Assembly: GCA_015064725.1 (NCBI GenBank)
Contig: SVRQ01000001.1
Location: 1 to 64,000, forward strand
Direction: 5' to 3'
Origin: Oscillospiraceae bacterium
Lineage (GTDB): Bacteria > Bacillota > Clostridia > Oscillospirales > CAG-272
DNA: 64,000 nucleotides
The notes under the pieces are model-generated. The model had not been told where the DNA came from and did no database searches. It saw only the letters and a list, made by a program, of their open reading frames with translations. The translations under genes and the position numbers were made by a program. Positions within the stretch are counted from its first letter, which is position 1. Each line of letters opens with the position of its first letter. This document shows, piece by piece, positions 16,090 to 24,962 of this stretch.

Positions 16090-16276
16090 AACCGTCACCT
16101 CTGTAACATATGTCGAAAAAGCAGTACCTTTTTCTCATATATTTTTGTACTTTATTCAGTATAACATAAAAAATTTTTAAAAGCAACACAGAAGCGCAAG
16201 TCTTTTGAAAATTTTAAATATTAAAATCGCGGCAACAAGCGGCAAACGAAAGCACAAAGGCTTATTATATTTTTGC

Positions 16277-16298
16277 GGTTGCTTGGGAGCAAGCAACC
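16277..16298. repeat. GGTTGCTTG inverted repeat
   Basis: Perfect 9-bp arms GGTTGCTTG (16277-16285) and CAAGCAACC (16290-16298). No T-run follows, so not an obvious terminator. It lies between the divergent gtrA-like and mntP promoters. Confidence 0.4.
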
Positions 16299-16343
16299 CT
16301 ATGGAAAAGAAAAATTAATTTTTCCTAAAAACGCCCCGTTTTC

Positions 16344-16372
16344 TTGACAAAACAAGCCTTATATATTAAAAT
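16344..16372 (+). promoter_or_regulatory. mntP promoter
   Basis: -35 TTGACA (16344-16349), 17-bp spacer, -10 TAAAAT (16367-16372). It places the start at the 5' edge of the riboswitch. Confidence 0.75.
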
Positions 16373-16379
16373 AAATACA

Positions 16380-16504
16380 AATAGGGGAGTAATCGGCACT
16401 TGTTTTTTAAGTGTGGCAAGGTCAACATACTGAAAGAACTTCTTTCTGGCTTTGCACGAAGCGGTGAGACTTATCTGCCAAGGGGTAGGTAGGTCTTTTT
16501 TTGT
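16380..16504 (+). promoter_or_regulatory. yybP-ykoY-type manganese riboswitch with terminator
   Basis: The leader holds the conserved class features: AGGGGAGTAATC near the 5' end (16382-16393), the internal AGGTCAACATACT (about 16420-16432), and GCGGTGAGACTTA at the 3' edge of the aptamer. Directly after is a 13-bp terminator, AGACTTATCTGCC (16469-16481) with GGTAGGTAGGTCT (16486-16498), followed by a T-run. The terminator's 5' arm overlaps the aptamer 3' end, fitting a switch in which Mn2+ binding prevents termination. It precedes mntP, a known target of this class. Confidence 0.88.
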
Positions 16505-16567
16505 CGAAAAAATCTCCAATCCCCCTGCCAAATCAATTACAACATTATTTTTCGGAGGATTTTTAAA

Positions 16568-17137
16568 ATGTCACTTTTAGAGCTTTTCATTATCGCCGTC
16601 GGTCTTTCTATGGACGCTTTTGCCGTTGCCATATGCAAGGGACTTTCGGTAAAATCGCTTAAAACCAAGCATATGATCATAGTGGGCCTTTACTTCGGCG
16701 CGTTTCAGGGACTTATGCCCCTTGCGGGATATTTCCTTGGCAAGCAGTTTGAAAGCTATATCACAAAATTCGATCATTGGATAGCATTCGTGCTTCTTGC
16801 TCTCATCGGCGCAAATATGATACGCGAAGCCCTTTCCGGCGAGGCGGAGGAATGCTGCTGCTCCTTCGGCGTAAAAGCTATGGTGCCAATGGCTGTGGCA
16901 ACGAGCATAGACGCGCTTGCCGTCGGCGTTACGTTCGGCTTTATGCCCGACGTAAGGATCGCGCCCGCGGTAATGTTTATCGGCGTTATCACTTTCACGC
17001 TTTCCGCCATCGGCGTTAAGATAGGCAACGTGTTCGGTGCGAAATTCAAATCCAAGGCGGAGCTTGCAGGCGGTATCATTCTCATTCTTATGGGAGCAAA
17101 AATATTGCTTGAGCATCTCGGAATAATAAATTTTTAA
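16568..17137 (+). CDS. mntP: Manganese efflux pump MntP
   Basis: A 189-residue inner-membrane protein with about six spans, exporting Mn2+. Signature segments: [20 protein letters not shown] at the N-terminus, and a second half repeat [16 protein letters not shown], each with an acidic residue in a membrane helix (the D of MDAFAV and SIDALAV). The Cys cluster EECCCSFG in the central loop is notable. TCGGAGG lies about 8 bases before the ATG. The manganese riboswitch upstream supports the assignment. acyl-ACP thioesterase follows after 15 bases. Confidence 0.95.
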   Translation: MSLLELFIIAVGLSMDAFAVAICKGLSVKSLKTKHMIIVGLYFGAFQGLMPLAGYFLGKQFESYITKFDHWIAFVLLALIGANMIREALSGEAEECCCSFGVKAMVPMAVATSIDALAVGVTFGFMPDVRIAPAVMFIGVITFTLSAIGVKIGNVFGAKFKSKAELAGGIILILMGAKILLEHLGIINF

Positions 17138-17152
17138 AATAAGGTACATAAA

Positions 17153-17878
17153 ATGGTAGTTAAAGAGAATTTTTATGTCGGTTACAGTGATATCAACAAG
17201 GAAATGCAGCTTTCCAACGCAAGCATACTTAAAATATTTGAAAATATGGCGTGCATTCACGGCGCGCTTTGCGGAGAAAGCATAAAAACAAGCTCCATCC
17301 GCTGGTTTCTTACCGCCTACGAGGTGAAGGTCCTGCGCCGCCCCGAGATAGAGGAACGCATATGTGTTCATACCTGGAGCCGTGAGATGCGCGGCGCCTC
17401 CGCCTGCCGTGAATTTGCAATATACGGCGAGGACGGCGGTCTTTGCGTCACGGGTATCTCCAATTGGGCGCGCATGAACGCGCAGACACAGCGTCTTGAA
17501 CGCGCAACACCCGATATTGCCGCAAAATACGAAAGCGAGCCGGAGCGGACAAGCTTTGGCAAAGCTTGGCTTGAAAAGCTTTGCGAGCCCGCGGAATATA
17601 CACATTCGCGCAAGTTTACCGTTGAGCGTAATTACATCGACGTAAATGACCATATGAACAACGTATTCTACCTTGATGCAGCGGAGCTTGTGCTTCCCGA
17701 AAACGTATATGCCGAGGAAGAAAGCAAGAGCTTCAAGATCATGTACCGCCAGGCGATAAAATACGGCGAAACCGTGGATTGCCTTTACGGTGAAACGGAC
17801 ACTTCCCGAAGCGTTGTGCTCAAAGACGAAAAAGGTGCTGTCCGCGCTATTATCGAATTTGAAAAACAGCGCGTATGA
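17153..17878 (+). CDS. Acyl-ACP thioesterase
   Basis: A 241-residue hot-dog fold protein related to FatA/FatB-type acyl-ACP thioesterases, releasing fatty acids from acyl carrier protein. Visible: FYVGYSDINKEMQLSN at the start of hot-dog 1, WFLTAYEVKVLRRPEI, and in hot-dog 2 YIDVNDHMNNVFYLDAAE, the region holding the conserved Asn/His pair of plant and bacterial enzymes. Length matches bacterial members. It lies between mntP (15 bases) and an ABC exporter (10 bases), so probably one transcript. Its link to manganese is unclear. Confidence 0.87.
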   Translation: MVVKENFYVGYSDINKEMQLSNASILKIFENMACIHGALCGESIKTSSIRWFLTAYEVKVLRRPEIEERICVHTWSREMRGASACREFAIYGEDGGLCVTGISNWARMNAQTQRLERATPDIAAKYESEPERTSFGKAWLEKLCEPAEYTHSRKFTVERNYIDVNDHMNNVFYLDAAELVLPENVYAEEESKSFKIMYRQAIKYGETVDCLYGETDTSRSVVLKDEKGAVRAIIEFEKQRV

Positions 17879-17888
17879 GGTCACGTTT

Positions 17889-19637
17889 ATGAAAAAGAAA
17901 AGCAATATTGGGCTTATAAAAAGATTTTTGCCCTACTATAAGAAATACAAATGGATAATGATCTTCGACCTTTTCTGCGCCGCGCTTACAACGGTGTGCG
18001 AGCTTGTGCTTCCGATGATAGTGCGCGAGATAACCGGCGCGGCAACGGATAATATCGAAGCCCTCACACTTCGCCTCATCCTTTCCTGCGGCGTGTTCTA
18101 TATAGTTTTGCGAATTATAGACACCGCCGCAAACTACTATATGACGTCTGTCGGTCACATTATGGGCACGAAGATAGAAAACGATATGAGGCACGACCTC
18201 TTTTCACATCTGCAAAAGCTCTCCTTCTCTTACTATGACAATACGAAGATCGGCACGCTCATGTCGCGCATAACGACCGACCTTTTCGACGTAACGGAAT
18301 TTGCGCACCATTGTCCCGAAGAATTTTTTATCGCGGGTATCAAGATAATCTGCGCGTTTATCATCCTCTGCACGATGAGTGTGCCGCTTACGCTTATCAT
18401 ATTTGCGACAATCCCCGTGATGCTCGTATGTCTTATATTCTTCCGCAAGAAGATGAGGGATAATTTTGCAGAGTCGCGCAAGCAGATAGGCGAGCTTAAC
18501 TCCCAGGTGGAGGACAGCCTGCTCGGAATAAGAGTTGTGAAATCCTTTGCCAAGGAAAACTTGGAGCAGGAAAAATTCGACAAAGGCAACAAGGAATTTC
18601 TCCGCCTTAAAACACAGCGTTATCACATTATGGCGGGCTTTACCTCCTGCACTCGCCTTTTCGACGGTATTATGTACATCGTCGTTGTTATCGCGGGCGG
18701 TATCTTCCTTTTGAATAAATCCATCTCCGCCGCAGACTACGTGGCTTACCTTATGTTCGTGTCAACACTCCTCACCTCCATCAGACGTATCGTAGAATTT
18801 TCCGAGCAGTTCCAAATGGGTATGAGCGGTATAGAACGCTTTGCCGAAATTATGGATACAGACCCCGAAATACAGGCCGCAGCAGGAGCAAAAGAGCTTA
18901 CTTCCGTGCGCGGCGAGGTCGAATTTGACAACGTATCCTTCAGCTACGAAAGCACTTCGGGAGAGGTGCTCCATCACCTCAACCTCAAGGTAAAGGCGGG
19001 CGAGAGCATCGCGCTCGTCGGTCCCTCCGGCGGCGGCAAGACCACGCTCTGCTCCCTTATCCCAAGGTTTTATGACGTGAACGAAGGCTCCGTTAAGATA
19101 GACGGAAACGATATCAAAAACGTGACTCTGCACTCCCTGCGCGAAAACATCGGCGTTGTGGCACAGGACGTTTACCTCTTCTCCGGCAGTGTGCGCGAAA
19201 ATATCGCATACGGCAAGACGGACGCAACGGACGAAGAAATAGAACGCGCCGCACGTCTTGCGGGCGCGGATGAATTTATACGCGAGCTTCCCGACGGATA
19301 CAACACATACGTCGGAGAACGCGGTGTAAAGCTTTCGGGCGGTCAGAAGCAACGCATATCTATCGCGCGCGTATTCCTCAAAGACCCTCCCATACTCGTC
19401 CTTGACGAAGCAACAAGCGCGCTTGACAACGAAAGCGAAAAGCTCGTGCAAGCTTCTCTTGAAAAGCTTGCAAAAGGCAGAACGACCTTCACAATCGCGC
19501 ACAGACTCACAACGATACGAAACGCAGACAGAATACTCGTCCTTACCGAAAAAGGCATAGAGGAATCCGGCTCCCACGAAGAACTTATCGCCAAAGGCGG
19601 TATCTACAGCGAGCTTTACAAGCTTTATTCTGTGTGA
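17889..19637 (+). CDS. ABC exporter, fused permease-ATPase
   Basis: A 582-residue half-transporter of the MsbA/LmrA type. The N-terminal ~320 residues carry six membrane spans. The ATPase domain has Walker A VGPSGGGKTTL, signature LSGGQKQRISIAR, Walker B ILVLDEATSALD with the catalytic Glu, and the H-loop AHRLTT. One complete site per chain suggests a homodimer. The start at 17889 (MKKKSNIGLI) has GAGG about 7 bases upstream; a longer frame from 17790 overlaps the thioesterase. The substrate is unknown. Confidence 0.92.
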   Translation: MKKKSNIGLIKRFLPYYKKYKWIMIFDLFCAALTTVCELVLPMIVREITGAATDNIEALTLRLILSCGVFYIVLRIIDTAANYYMTSVGHIMGTKIENDMRHDLFSHLQKLSFSYYDNTKIGTLMSRITTDLFDVTEFAHHCPEEFFIAGIKIICAFIILCTMSVPLTLIIFATIPVMLVCLIFFRKKMRDNFAESRKQIGELNSQVEDSLLGIRVVKSFAKENLEQEKFDKGNKEFLRLKTQRYHIMAGFTSCTRLFDGIMYIVVVIAGGIFLLNKSISAADYVAYLMFVSTLLTSIRRIVEFSEQFQMGMSGIERFAEIMDTDPEIQAAAGAKELTSVRGEVEFDNVSFSYESTSGEVLHHLNLKVKAGESIALVGPSGGGKTTLCSLIPRFYDVNEGSVKIDGNDIKNVTLHSLRENIGVVAQDVYLFSGSVRENIAYGKTDATDEEIERAARLAGADEFIRELPDGYNTYVGERGVKLSGGQKQRISIARVFLKDPPILVLDEATSALDNESEKLVQASLEKLAKGRTTFTIAHRLTTIRNADRILVLTEKGIEESGSHEELIAKGGIYSELYKLYSV

Positions 19638-19653
19638 AAATCAATATAATAAT

Positions 19654-19678
19654 AAAACCCCGACTTTGTCGGGGTTTT
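19654..19678. terminator. Bidirectional terminator
   Basis: Stem AAAACCCCGAC (19654-19664) with GTCGGGGTTTT (19668-19678), loop TTT. It sits between convergent genes and serves both strands. Confidence 0.88.
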
Positions 19679-19683
19679 GTACT

Positions 19684-20172
19684 TTAAATATTTTCAGCTT
19701 TAACACGTATATTATAAAACATATTAAAAATTTCATCTTGGGGATTCAAATTGTCTTTTATGGTTTCCAAACGCCTCTTTCCTACTCTTCGATCGAGTAT
19801 TGCAAATATTTTTACTATGAGATTATCACTGTTTAAGCTCTCATCAATGCTTTGATTATCGAACTCCTGAAAAGCGGCATAAAAGCTTTTCTCGCTGAAA
19901 ATTCCCAATTTAAGCGCCGTTTCATCCATATAGGCGTAGTTTTCGCTCATACGTTTCTCATATGTTTCATCGTGTGGGAACAGATGTGCCTTGTTCCAAT
20001 TATTCCAATAGCAACCGCTTATCAATTCTTTGCCATCTAATCTTATGGACGCCCTACCGTGATGGTCGGGACTTTTACTATAAGATGTGCAGTAATATTG
20101 AATATGTCCCCTTAAAGATTCGGCAAGATATTCGTTTTCAAGCTTATGCCTTATTCCGCTCCAAGTTGACAT
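19684..20172 (-). CDS. SF0329-like protein of unknown function
   Basis: A 162-residue cytoplasmic protein. The N-terminal segment MSTWSGIRHKLENEYLAESL with HGRASIRLDGKELI resembles the SF0329 family, whose role is unknown. No catalytic motif, membrane span or signal peptide is seen. The start at 20172 is chosen because AAAGGA lies about 9 bases upstream and the family similarity begins there; an upstream in-frame ATG at 20244 falls in the repeat element. Base composition is AT-rich relative to the ABC gene and glmM, suggesting acquisition. Confidence 0.72.
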   Translation of the reverse strand: MSTWSGIRHKLENEYLAESLRGHIQYYCTSYSKSPDHHGRASIRLDGKELISGCYWNNWNKAHLFPHDETYEKRMSENYAYMDETALKLGIFSEKSFYAAFQEFDNQSIDESLNSDNLIVKIFAILDRRVGKRRLETIKDNLNPQDEIFNMFYNIRVKAENI

Positions 20173-20203
20173 AGTTAAATTCCTTTTCTGTATTTTATTA
20201 AGC

Positions 20204-20262
20204 AATCCTCCATCTTTAAGGGAGTGGGACCGTTTTGCTTGCAAAATGGTGGAAGGAGCCTT
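20204..20262. repeat. Degenerate GGCTCC...GGAGG repeat
   Basis: On the minus strand: AAGGCTCCTTCCACCATTTT at one end and AAAGATGGAGGATT at the other, with an inner CCATTTTGCAAGCAAAACGG hairpin. It resembles the element at 8548-8589. It separates the SF0329-like gene from glmM. Confidence 0.45.
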
Positions 20263-20284
20263 CTTTCACCATTTATATTTCCCT

Positions 20285-21646
20285 TTATACCGCATCGGCA
20301 AGCGCCGCCGTTATATCCCTTGCCATACCGTCAACGATATTTTCAACGAGCGCAAGGTCATCGCCCTCCGCCATTATGCGGATAAGCGGCTCCGTACCGG
20401 AGGGACGCACAACAACTCTGCCAGTCTTACCGAGCGTGGTCTTCGCTTCGTCCAAAATCTCGCGCACGCGGTCGCTCGTGTAAAACTCCAGCTTCTGCTC
20501 GTGGCTTGCGCGGATATTTTTCGTTATCTGCGGATATTGCTTCATAATTTTTGCCGCTTCGGAAAGGGAGATTCCTTTTCTTCTGAGAACGGAAAGAAGC
20601 TGTACCGCCGTAAGCTCTCCATCGCCCGTCGTGGCAAAATCGCGGAAGATAACGTGGCCCGATTGCTCGCCGCCGAAATAATAATCCTCCAAAAGCATCT
20701 TTTCAAGAACGTATCTGTCGCCAACCTTCGTGCGTATGAATTTTATATCGTTCTCCTCGCAGAATTTGCCAAGACCGAAATTCGTAACTATCGTTCCCAC
20801 GAGCGCGTTGTTCGTAAGTCTGCCTCTCTCCTTCATATCGAGCGCAATTATCGCCATTATCAAGTCGCCGTCCACGATATTTCCCTTTTCGTCAACGCAA
20901 AGGCAACGGTCCGCGTCGCCATCGAACGCAACGCCCGCAAAAAGCCCGTGCTCAACAACGTATTTCTGTAAGCTCTCCATATGCGTAGAGCCGCAGTTTT
21001 CATTTATATTCACACCGTCGGGATCGCAGAAGAGCATATGGCACTTTGCGCCGAGCCCCTCGAAAAGCTCCCTCGCCGTTGCAGCGGCAGAGCCGTTTGC
21101 GCAGTCTATCGCTATCTCCATACCGTCAAAGCCGTACATTACCGTGGAGCGCAGATGCGCGATGTAATCCTTGAGCGCATCCGAGGAATAAGTTATAGTT
21201 CCTATCTGCTCGGGCTCTGCGGTTTTAAGACGCTCGGGAGTATCCAGAACCAGCTCCTCCACTCTTTCCTCAAGCTCATCGGGAAGCTTCATTCCCGAAT
21301 CGGAAAACACCTTTATACCGTTGAACTCGCTGGGGTTGTGGGACGCAGAGATCATAATGCCTGCGTGCGCTTTATATTTGCCGATAAGATATGCCACGGC
21401 GGGTGTAGGTACAACGCCGAGATTTATAACGTCCATTCCTGCGGAGCAAAAGCCGGCGCTTATGGCACTTGCAAGCATACCGCTTGAAAGGCGTGTATCC
21501 ATTCCGACAACGACCGTGCCGTATTTATTGTGTCTGCCGCGGCCTATGACCATCGCAATAGCTCTGCCGAGCTGCATCGCTATTTCGCATGTAAGCTCCT
21601 TGTTCGCAATACCGCGCACACCGTCCGTACCGAAAAGTCTTCCCAT
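20285..21646 (-). CDS. glmM: Phosphoglucosamine mutase
   Basis: GlmM interconverts glucosamine-6-phosphate and glucosamine-1-phosphate on the way to UDP-GlcNAc, downstream of GlmS. The N-terminus MGRLFGTDGVRGIAN is the family start. The phosphoserine loop is GIMISASHNPSEFNGIK (Ser near 101), the metal loop is DGDADRC, the sugar loop is GGEQSGH, and the phosphate loop is RPSGTEPLIR. Length 453 is normal. The start at 21646 has a GAGGGAAAA purine stretch upstream; a longer frame from 21682 overlaps the previous gene. It lies 32 bases after the hexapeptide gene. Confidence 0.96.
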   Translation of the reverse strand: MGRLFGTDGVRGIANKELTCEIAMQLGRAIAMVIGRGRHNKYGTVVVGMDTRLSSGMLASAISAGFCSAGMDVINLGVVPTPAVAYLIGKYKAHAGIMISASHNPSEFNGIKVFSDSGMKLPDELEERVEELVLDTPERLKTAEPEQIGTITYSSDALKDYIAHLRSTVMYGFDGMEIAIDCANGSAAATARELFEGLGAKCHMLFCDPDGVNINENCGSTHMESLQKYVVEHGLFAGVAFDGDADRCLCVDEKGNIVDGDLIMAIIALDMKERGRLTNNALVGTIVTNFGLGKFCEENDIKFIRTKVGDRYVLEKMLLEDYYFGGEQSGHVIFRDFATTGDGELTAVQLLSVLRRKGISLSEAAKIMKQYPQITKNIRASHEQKLEFYTSDRVREILDEAKTTLGKTGRVVVRPSGTEPLIRIMAEGDDLALVENIVDGMARDITAALADAV

Positions 21647-21678
21647 TTTTCCCTCTTTCCGAACGCCTTGCGTTCTTA

Positions 21679-22344
21679 TCAAATTTTCTTGACGGTAACA
21701 CCGTCTTTTTTATAGATACTGTTCTGTGCCACAACGCCGCGCACGCAGGACGTGGGGTAAACAGTGGAATTTTTGCATATTATACTTCCGGGGCAAAGCA
21801 CGCTGTTGCATCCTACCTCAACGAAGTCGCCGAGGAACGCTCCGACTTTTTTGCGTCCCGTGGGTATTTCCTCTCCCTCGTTTTTGATAACGACAAGGCT
21901 TTTGTCGCTTTTCACGTTAGACGTGACCGAGCCCGCGCCCATATGCGACTTATAGCCGAGTATCGAATCCCCAACGTAATTGAAATGAGGCACCTGAACT
22001 CCGTCCGAAATTATGCAGTTTTTAAGTTCGCAGGAGTTGCCCACAACGCTTCCCTTGCCAACGATGGCAGAACCGCGTATGTAAGCACAATGGCGGACCT
22101 CCGCACCCTTATCTATAATGCAGGGACCGTTTACAGAAGCGGAGGGAGCTATCTTGGCATCACGCGCCGCCCATACGTTATCTGCGATAAGAGTATATTC
22201 TTCACAAGGCAAGGATCTGCCAAGCTCTATTATAAAATCCGAAATTTCGGAAAGCACCTGCCAAGGATACTCCGCGCGAGCCAAAAGCGGCGCGGCAATT
22301 GTGTGTCCTTCCTCAAAAAGTGCGTTTATTCTTATATCAGCCAT
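21679..22344 (-). CDS. Left-handed beta-helix (hexapeptide-repeat) protein, GlmU C-domain-like
   Basis: A 221-residue protein. After about 60 residues of helix-rich sequence, residues 60-190 are a chain of hexapeptide repeats (IADNVWAARDAKIAPSASVN, IIDKGAEVRHCAYIRG, GSVVGNSCELKNCIISDG). The region HFNYVGDSILGYKSHMGAGS resembles the acetyltransferase domain of GlmU. There is no nucleotidyltransferase domain, so it is not full GlmU. Its placement directly before glmM suggests amino-sugar nucleotide work, but the substrate is not known. The start MADIRINALFEEG at 22344 has AAGGAGA upstream. Confidence 0.82.
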   Translation of the reverse strand: MADIRINALFEEGHTIAAPLLARAEYPWQVLSEISDFIIELGRSLPCEEYTLIADNVWAARDAKIAPSASVNGPCIIDKGAEVRHCAYIRGSAIVGKGSVVGNSCELKNCIISDGVQVPHFNYVGDSILGYKSHMGAGSVTSNVKSDKSLVVIKNEGEEIPTGRKKVGAFLGDFVEVGCNSVLCPGSIICKNSTVYPTSCVRGVVAQNSIYKKDGVTVKKI

Positions 22345-22501
22345 AAAAATCTCCTTTAAATCAACACGGTCATTTATAATTATATTGTGCAAATCACAAA
22401 TAAATTCATATATTAAATGAACTTTATTGAGGATTTTTCACAAGCTCTTTTTTTATTTTACCATAAATATCCTTGCTTGTCAATTTAAAAAAGGATACAA
22501 A

Positions 22502-22528
22502 AAGCTCCGCACATTTTTGTGCGGAGCT
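22502..22528 (-). terminator. Terminator of tRNA-Arg
   Basis: Stem AGCTCCGCAC (22503-22512) with its complement (22519-22528), extended by A-T pairs. The minus-strand tail is TTTTTGTATCCTTTTTT. It begins at the last base of the encoded CCA, so the transcript has almost no trailer. Confidence 0.9.
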
Positions 22529-22605
22529 TGGCGTCGATAAGAGGATTCGAACCTCCGACCTGCCGCTTAGGAGGCGGCTGCTCTATCCTGCTGAGCTACA
22601 TCGAC
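22529..22605 (-). tRNA. tRNA-Arg, anticodon CCU
   Basis: On the minus strand, acceptor GTCGATG (22605-22599) pairs with TATCGAC, discriminator G, and CCA is encoded (22531-22529). D-arm GCTC/GAGC, anticodon stem GCCGC/GCGGC with loop CTCCTAA (anticodon CCT), T-arm GGAGG-TTCGAAT-CCTCT. It reads AGG codons, a minor Arg codon in the genes seen here. It lies about 43 bases downstream of the AI-2E-type gene on the same strand. Confidence 0.95.
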
Positions 22606-22648
22606 GTATCGCGCCCGAAACACGGGCGCATTTTATTATTATCTTTTA

Positions 22649-24067
22649 TCAGAAAAGATCTTTTCTTTTTTCTTTTTCGGCGGGAACTTTTTCTTCGCTC
22701 GGCTCTTCGTCAGCAGGCTCTTCCCTGTCTATTTCTTCAAGGTAATCCTCCACAAGCTCCTCGCCGTGCTCGCTCATCTCCACGTCGTGATCGTGCTCAA
22801 CGACCCAAACGAACATAGTTTTGATGCGCGCAAAGATGGACGGGCGGTTTTCCTTCCATTCCTCGGCTTGTATGCGCTCTATTTCAAGCTCTTTGCCGAC
22901 GCCGTCGGAATAATAATCAAGGATATCAGAGCTTCTGCTCTTATTTTTGAGCTTGCCCGAAATAATATTGCCGAACCAAGTATAAATAAGGGAGAACATC
23001 GGCACACCAATAACCATTCCGACGAATCCGAAAAGACCGGACATTATCGTGATAGCGATAACGACCCAAACGGATGAAAGGTTGAGATGGTTGCCAATGA
23101 TCTTCGGGGCAATGATATTGCCGTCTATCTGCTGGATAACGAGGATGATTATCGCAAACCAGACCACGGAGATGGGGTCAGCGATAAAAATGATAATAGC
23201 GGAGGGGATAGCACCGATAAACGGGCCAAAGAACGGTATAAAATTCGTAACACCCACAACAAGCGAAACAAGGGGATAATACGGAATACCGACTATGCTG
23301 CAAACAACAAAGCACTCAAGTCCGACAAGAACGGAGTCAAACGCCATAGCGACGATATAGCCGCCGAAGGAATCGTCCGCCTGCTTTGCCGCGGAAACGA
23401 GCTTGTTGTATTTTCTCTCGGAGAAGAGGGCGCAAACAAGACGCTTGCCCTGAGCCACAAATTTTTCCTTCTGCAAAAGGAAGTATATCGAAAGGATTAT
23501 ACCGAGCGCAACGTCCTTTATCAAAACGATGACGTCACTTATAATACCCGTAAGCTTCGGCACGATATATTCTATAACGGCAGAGATACCCGTAAGCAAG
23601 CTGCCCAAGGAGGCTATCGCCTTGTCTATAATTCCCGCTAATTCAGGCACCTTTGTTCCAAAATCCAAAAGCCATCCCTGAATTGAAGAAACGTAGAACG
23701 AAATATTATCTCGAAGGTCGTTTATACCCGCAACGACCTGCGGACCGATGATCAGCACGAAACCGGAAAGTAAAAGTATAACGGAAACGTAGGTGAAGAT
23801 AACGGAAAGCGATCTTTTTAACTTCAGCCTGCCTTTCTTTTTATCAAGGAAAGCAAATATCTTAGTTTCAAAGAACTTTACTATCCTGTTAAGAATATAG
23901 GCTATGATTATACCGTATAATATCGGCTTTAAAACAGCAAATATCTTTTTGAATATTCCGCCGACATCGACCTTCAGAAAGAAGAAAATGCATATTATCG
24001 CAAAAAGGATCACAAGGCAAGCATAAAATGCTATCTGACCGTATTTTTTGTTATGCTCAAACTTCAT
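22649..24067 (-). CDS. AI-2E family transporter (PerM-like)
   Basis: A 472-residue membrane protein of the AI-2E exporter family (PerM/YdiK/YhhQ-type fold). About eight spans: two at the N-terminus (FYACLVILFAIICIFFFL, ILYGIIIAYILNR), and a cluster near 260-370 with VGVTNFIPFFGPFIGAIPSA, the most conserved family segment. The C-terminal ~85 residues form a charged cytoplasmic tail rich in Glu and Lys. Family members have been linked to autoinducer export and to Na+/H+ exchange, so the substrate is open. The promoter at 24104-24132 is strong. Confidence 0.9.
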   Translation of the reverse strand: MKFEHNKKYGQIAFYACLVILFAIICIFFFLKVDVGGIFKKIFAVLKPILYGIIIAYILNRIVKFFETKIFAFLDKKKGRLKLKRSLSVIFTYVSVILLLSGFVLIIGPQVVAGINDLRDNISFYVSSIQGWLLDFGTKVPELAGIIDKAIASLGSLLTGISAVIEYIVPKLTGIISDVIVLIKDVALGIILSIYFLLQKEKFVAQGKRLVCALFSERKYNKLVSAAKQADDSFGGYIVAMAFDSVLVGLECFVVCSIVGIPYYPLVSLVVGVTNFIPFFGPFIGAIPSAIIIFIADPISVVWFAIIILVIQQIDGNIIAPKIIGNHLNLSSVWVVIAITIMSGLFGFVGMVIGVPMFSLIYTWFGNIISGKLKNKSRSSDILDYYSDGVGKELEIERIQAEEWKENRPSIFARIKTMFVWVVEHDHDVEMSEHGEELVEDYLEEIDREEPADEEPSEEKVPAEKEKRKDLF

Positions 24068-24103
24068 AATTTCTCCTTTCCGAAAAAATATATTATCAAT
24101 ATT

Positions 24104-24132
24104 ATTTTATACTTATAAGTCGCACAAGTCAA
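24104..24132 (-). promoter_or_regulatory. Promoter of the AI-2E-type transporter gene
   Basis: Minus strand: -35 TTGACT (24132-24127), 17-bp spacer, -10 TAAAAT (24109-24104). Confidence 0.65.
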
Positions 24133-24251
24133 GTTTTTTCTCACCCTTAATTGTTAGAAAAATATTAACTTTTTTTGTACAATAAAATTTTGCACCCAAA
24201 CAAGCGCAAATTATATAGAGAGTCCGTTTCAAGTAAATTCCCAAGCAACAC

Positions 24252-24277
24252 AAAAAGTGCGGTCGCCCGCACTTTTT
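24252..24277 (-). terminator. Terminator of the pot/liaF-like operon
   Basis: Stem AAAAAGTGCGG (24252-24262) with CCGCACTTTTT (24267-24277), loop TCGC. It lies 5 bases after the LiaF-like stop codon. Confidence 0.88.
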
Positions 24278-24281
24278 ACCG

Positions 24282-24944
24282 TTATTTCTCTATAACCTTT
24301 ACCTCTCCGAAAGAGCAGGACGCTTCTATGGAAAGCGGTATTCCTACCTCGGACGTATTGCACTCCGTCTTGAAATCGCCGAAGCTTACGTCGCCCTTAA
24401 GTTCCACGGATACATTGTGGGGAACAAATACCTGAACGCTGCCAAAGGAGCAATGAACGATGAAAGGCTTTGTTTGATTGATGATAGCACCGGAAAGGTC
24501 TATCTTCATCTCGCCGAAGGAGCATTTGAAAACACCGCCGTCGAAAGGCTTGCCGTTATAATTATAATTCTGCTGTGCAAAAGAGGTCTTTCCCGCAACA
24601 GGACCGTTTTTTCTTGCCCATTCGCTTCTTATCGCGGAAACAATGATGCTAACTCCGATAAAAACGATAATTATCGGGAAAATGAGCTTCCAGGAGATAT
24701 ACTCTCCGAGCGTCTTCGTGTGAGAAAGCAAAAGTACAACGCCGACGATAAGACCCATCACGTTGCCAAAATCAGGGCCGCTTGTAAATACCCAATAAAG
24801 GCAGGGCAAAATTATAAACATCGTCCACCAGCCGGGGAAAAACAGGTTTATATCCCATATATTCATCGCGTTTCCGCAAAGGATAACGCCGAGAGCGATA
24901 ACGAGAACGCCCCAGAATATACCTGCAAACGCTTTTCTGTTCAT
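24282..24944 (-). CDS. LiaF-like membrane protein (DUF5668 plus C-terminal beta domain)
   Basis: A 220-residue protein with four N-terminal spans (FWGVLVIALGVILCG, WWTMFIILPCLYWVF, MGLIVGVVLLLSH, LIFPIIIVFIGVSIIV) and a soluble C-terminal domain with repeating FGEMKID / FGSVQVF / FGDFKTE / FGEVKVI strands, as in LiaF-type cell-envelope stress proteins. In Bacillus, LiaF inhibits the LiaS kinase; no liaRS genes are seen here. It begins 18 bases after potD and shares the terminator, so it is probably the last gene of the pot transcript. Confidence 0.85.
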   Translation of the reverse strand: MNRKAFAGIFWGVLVIALGVILCGNAMNIWDINLFFPGWWTMFIILPCLYWVFTSGPDFGNVMGLIVGVVLLLSHTKTLGEYISWKLIFPIIIVFIGVSIIVSAIRSEWARKNGPVAGKTSFAQQNYNYNGKPFDGGVFKCSFGEMKIDLSGAIINQTKPFIVHCSFGSVQVFVPHNVSVELKGDVSFGDFKTECNTSEVGIPLSIEASCSFGEVKVIEK

Positions 24945-24962
24945 AAATTTACCTCCTGTTTT

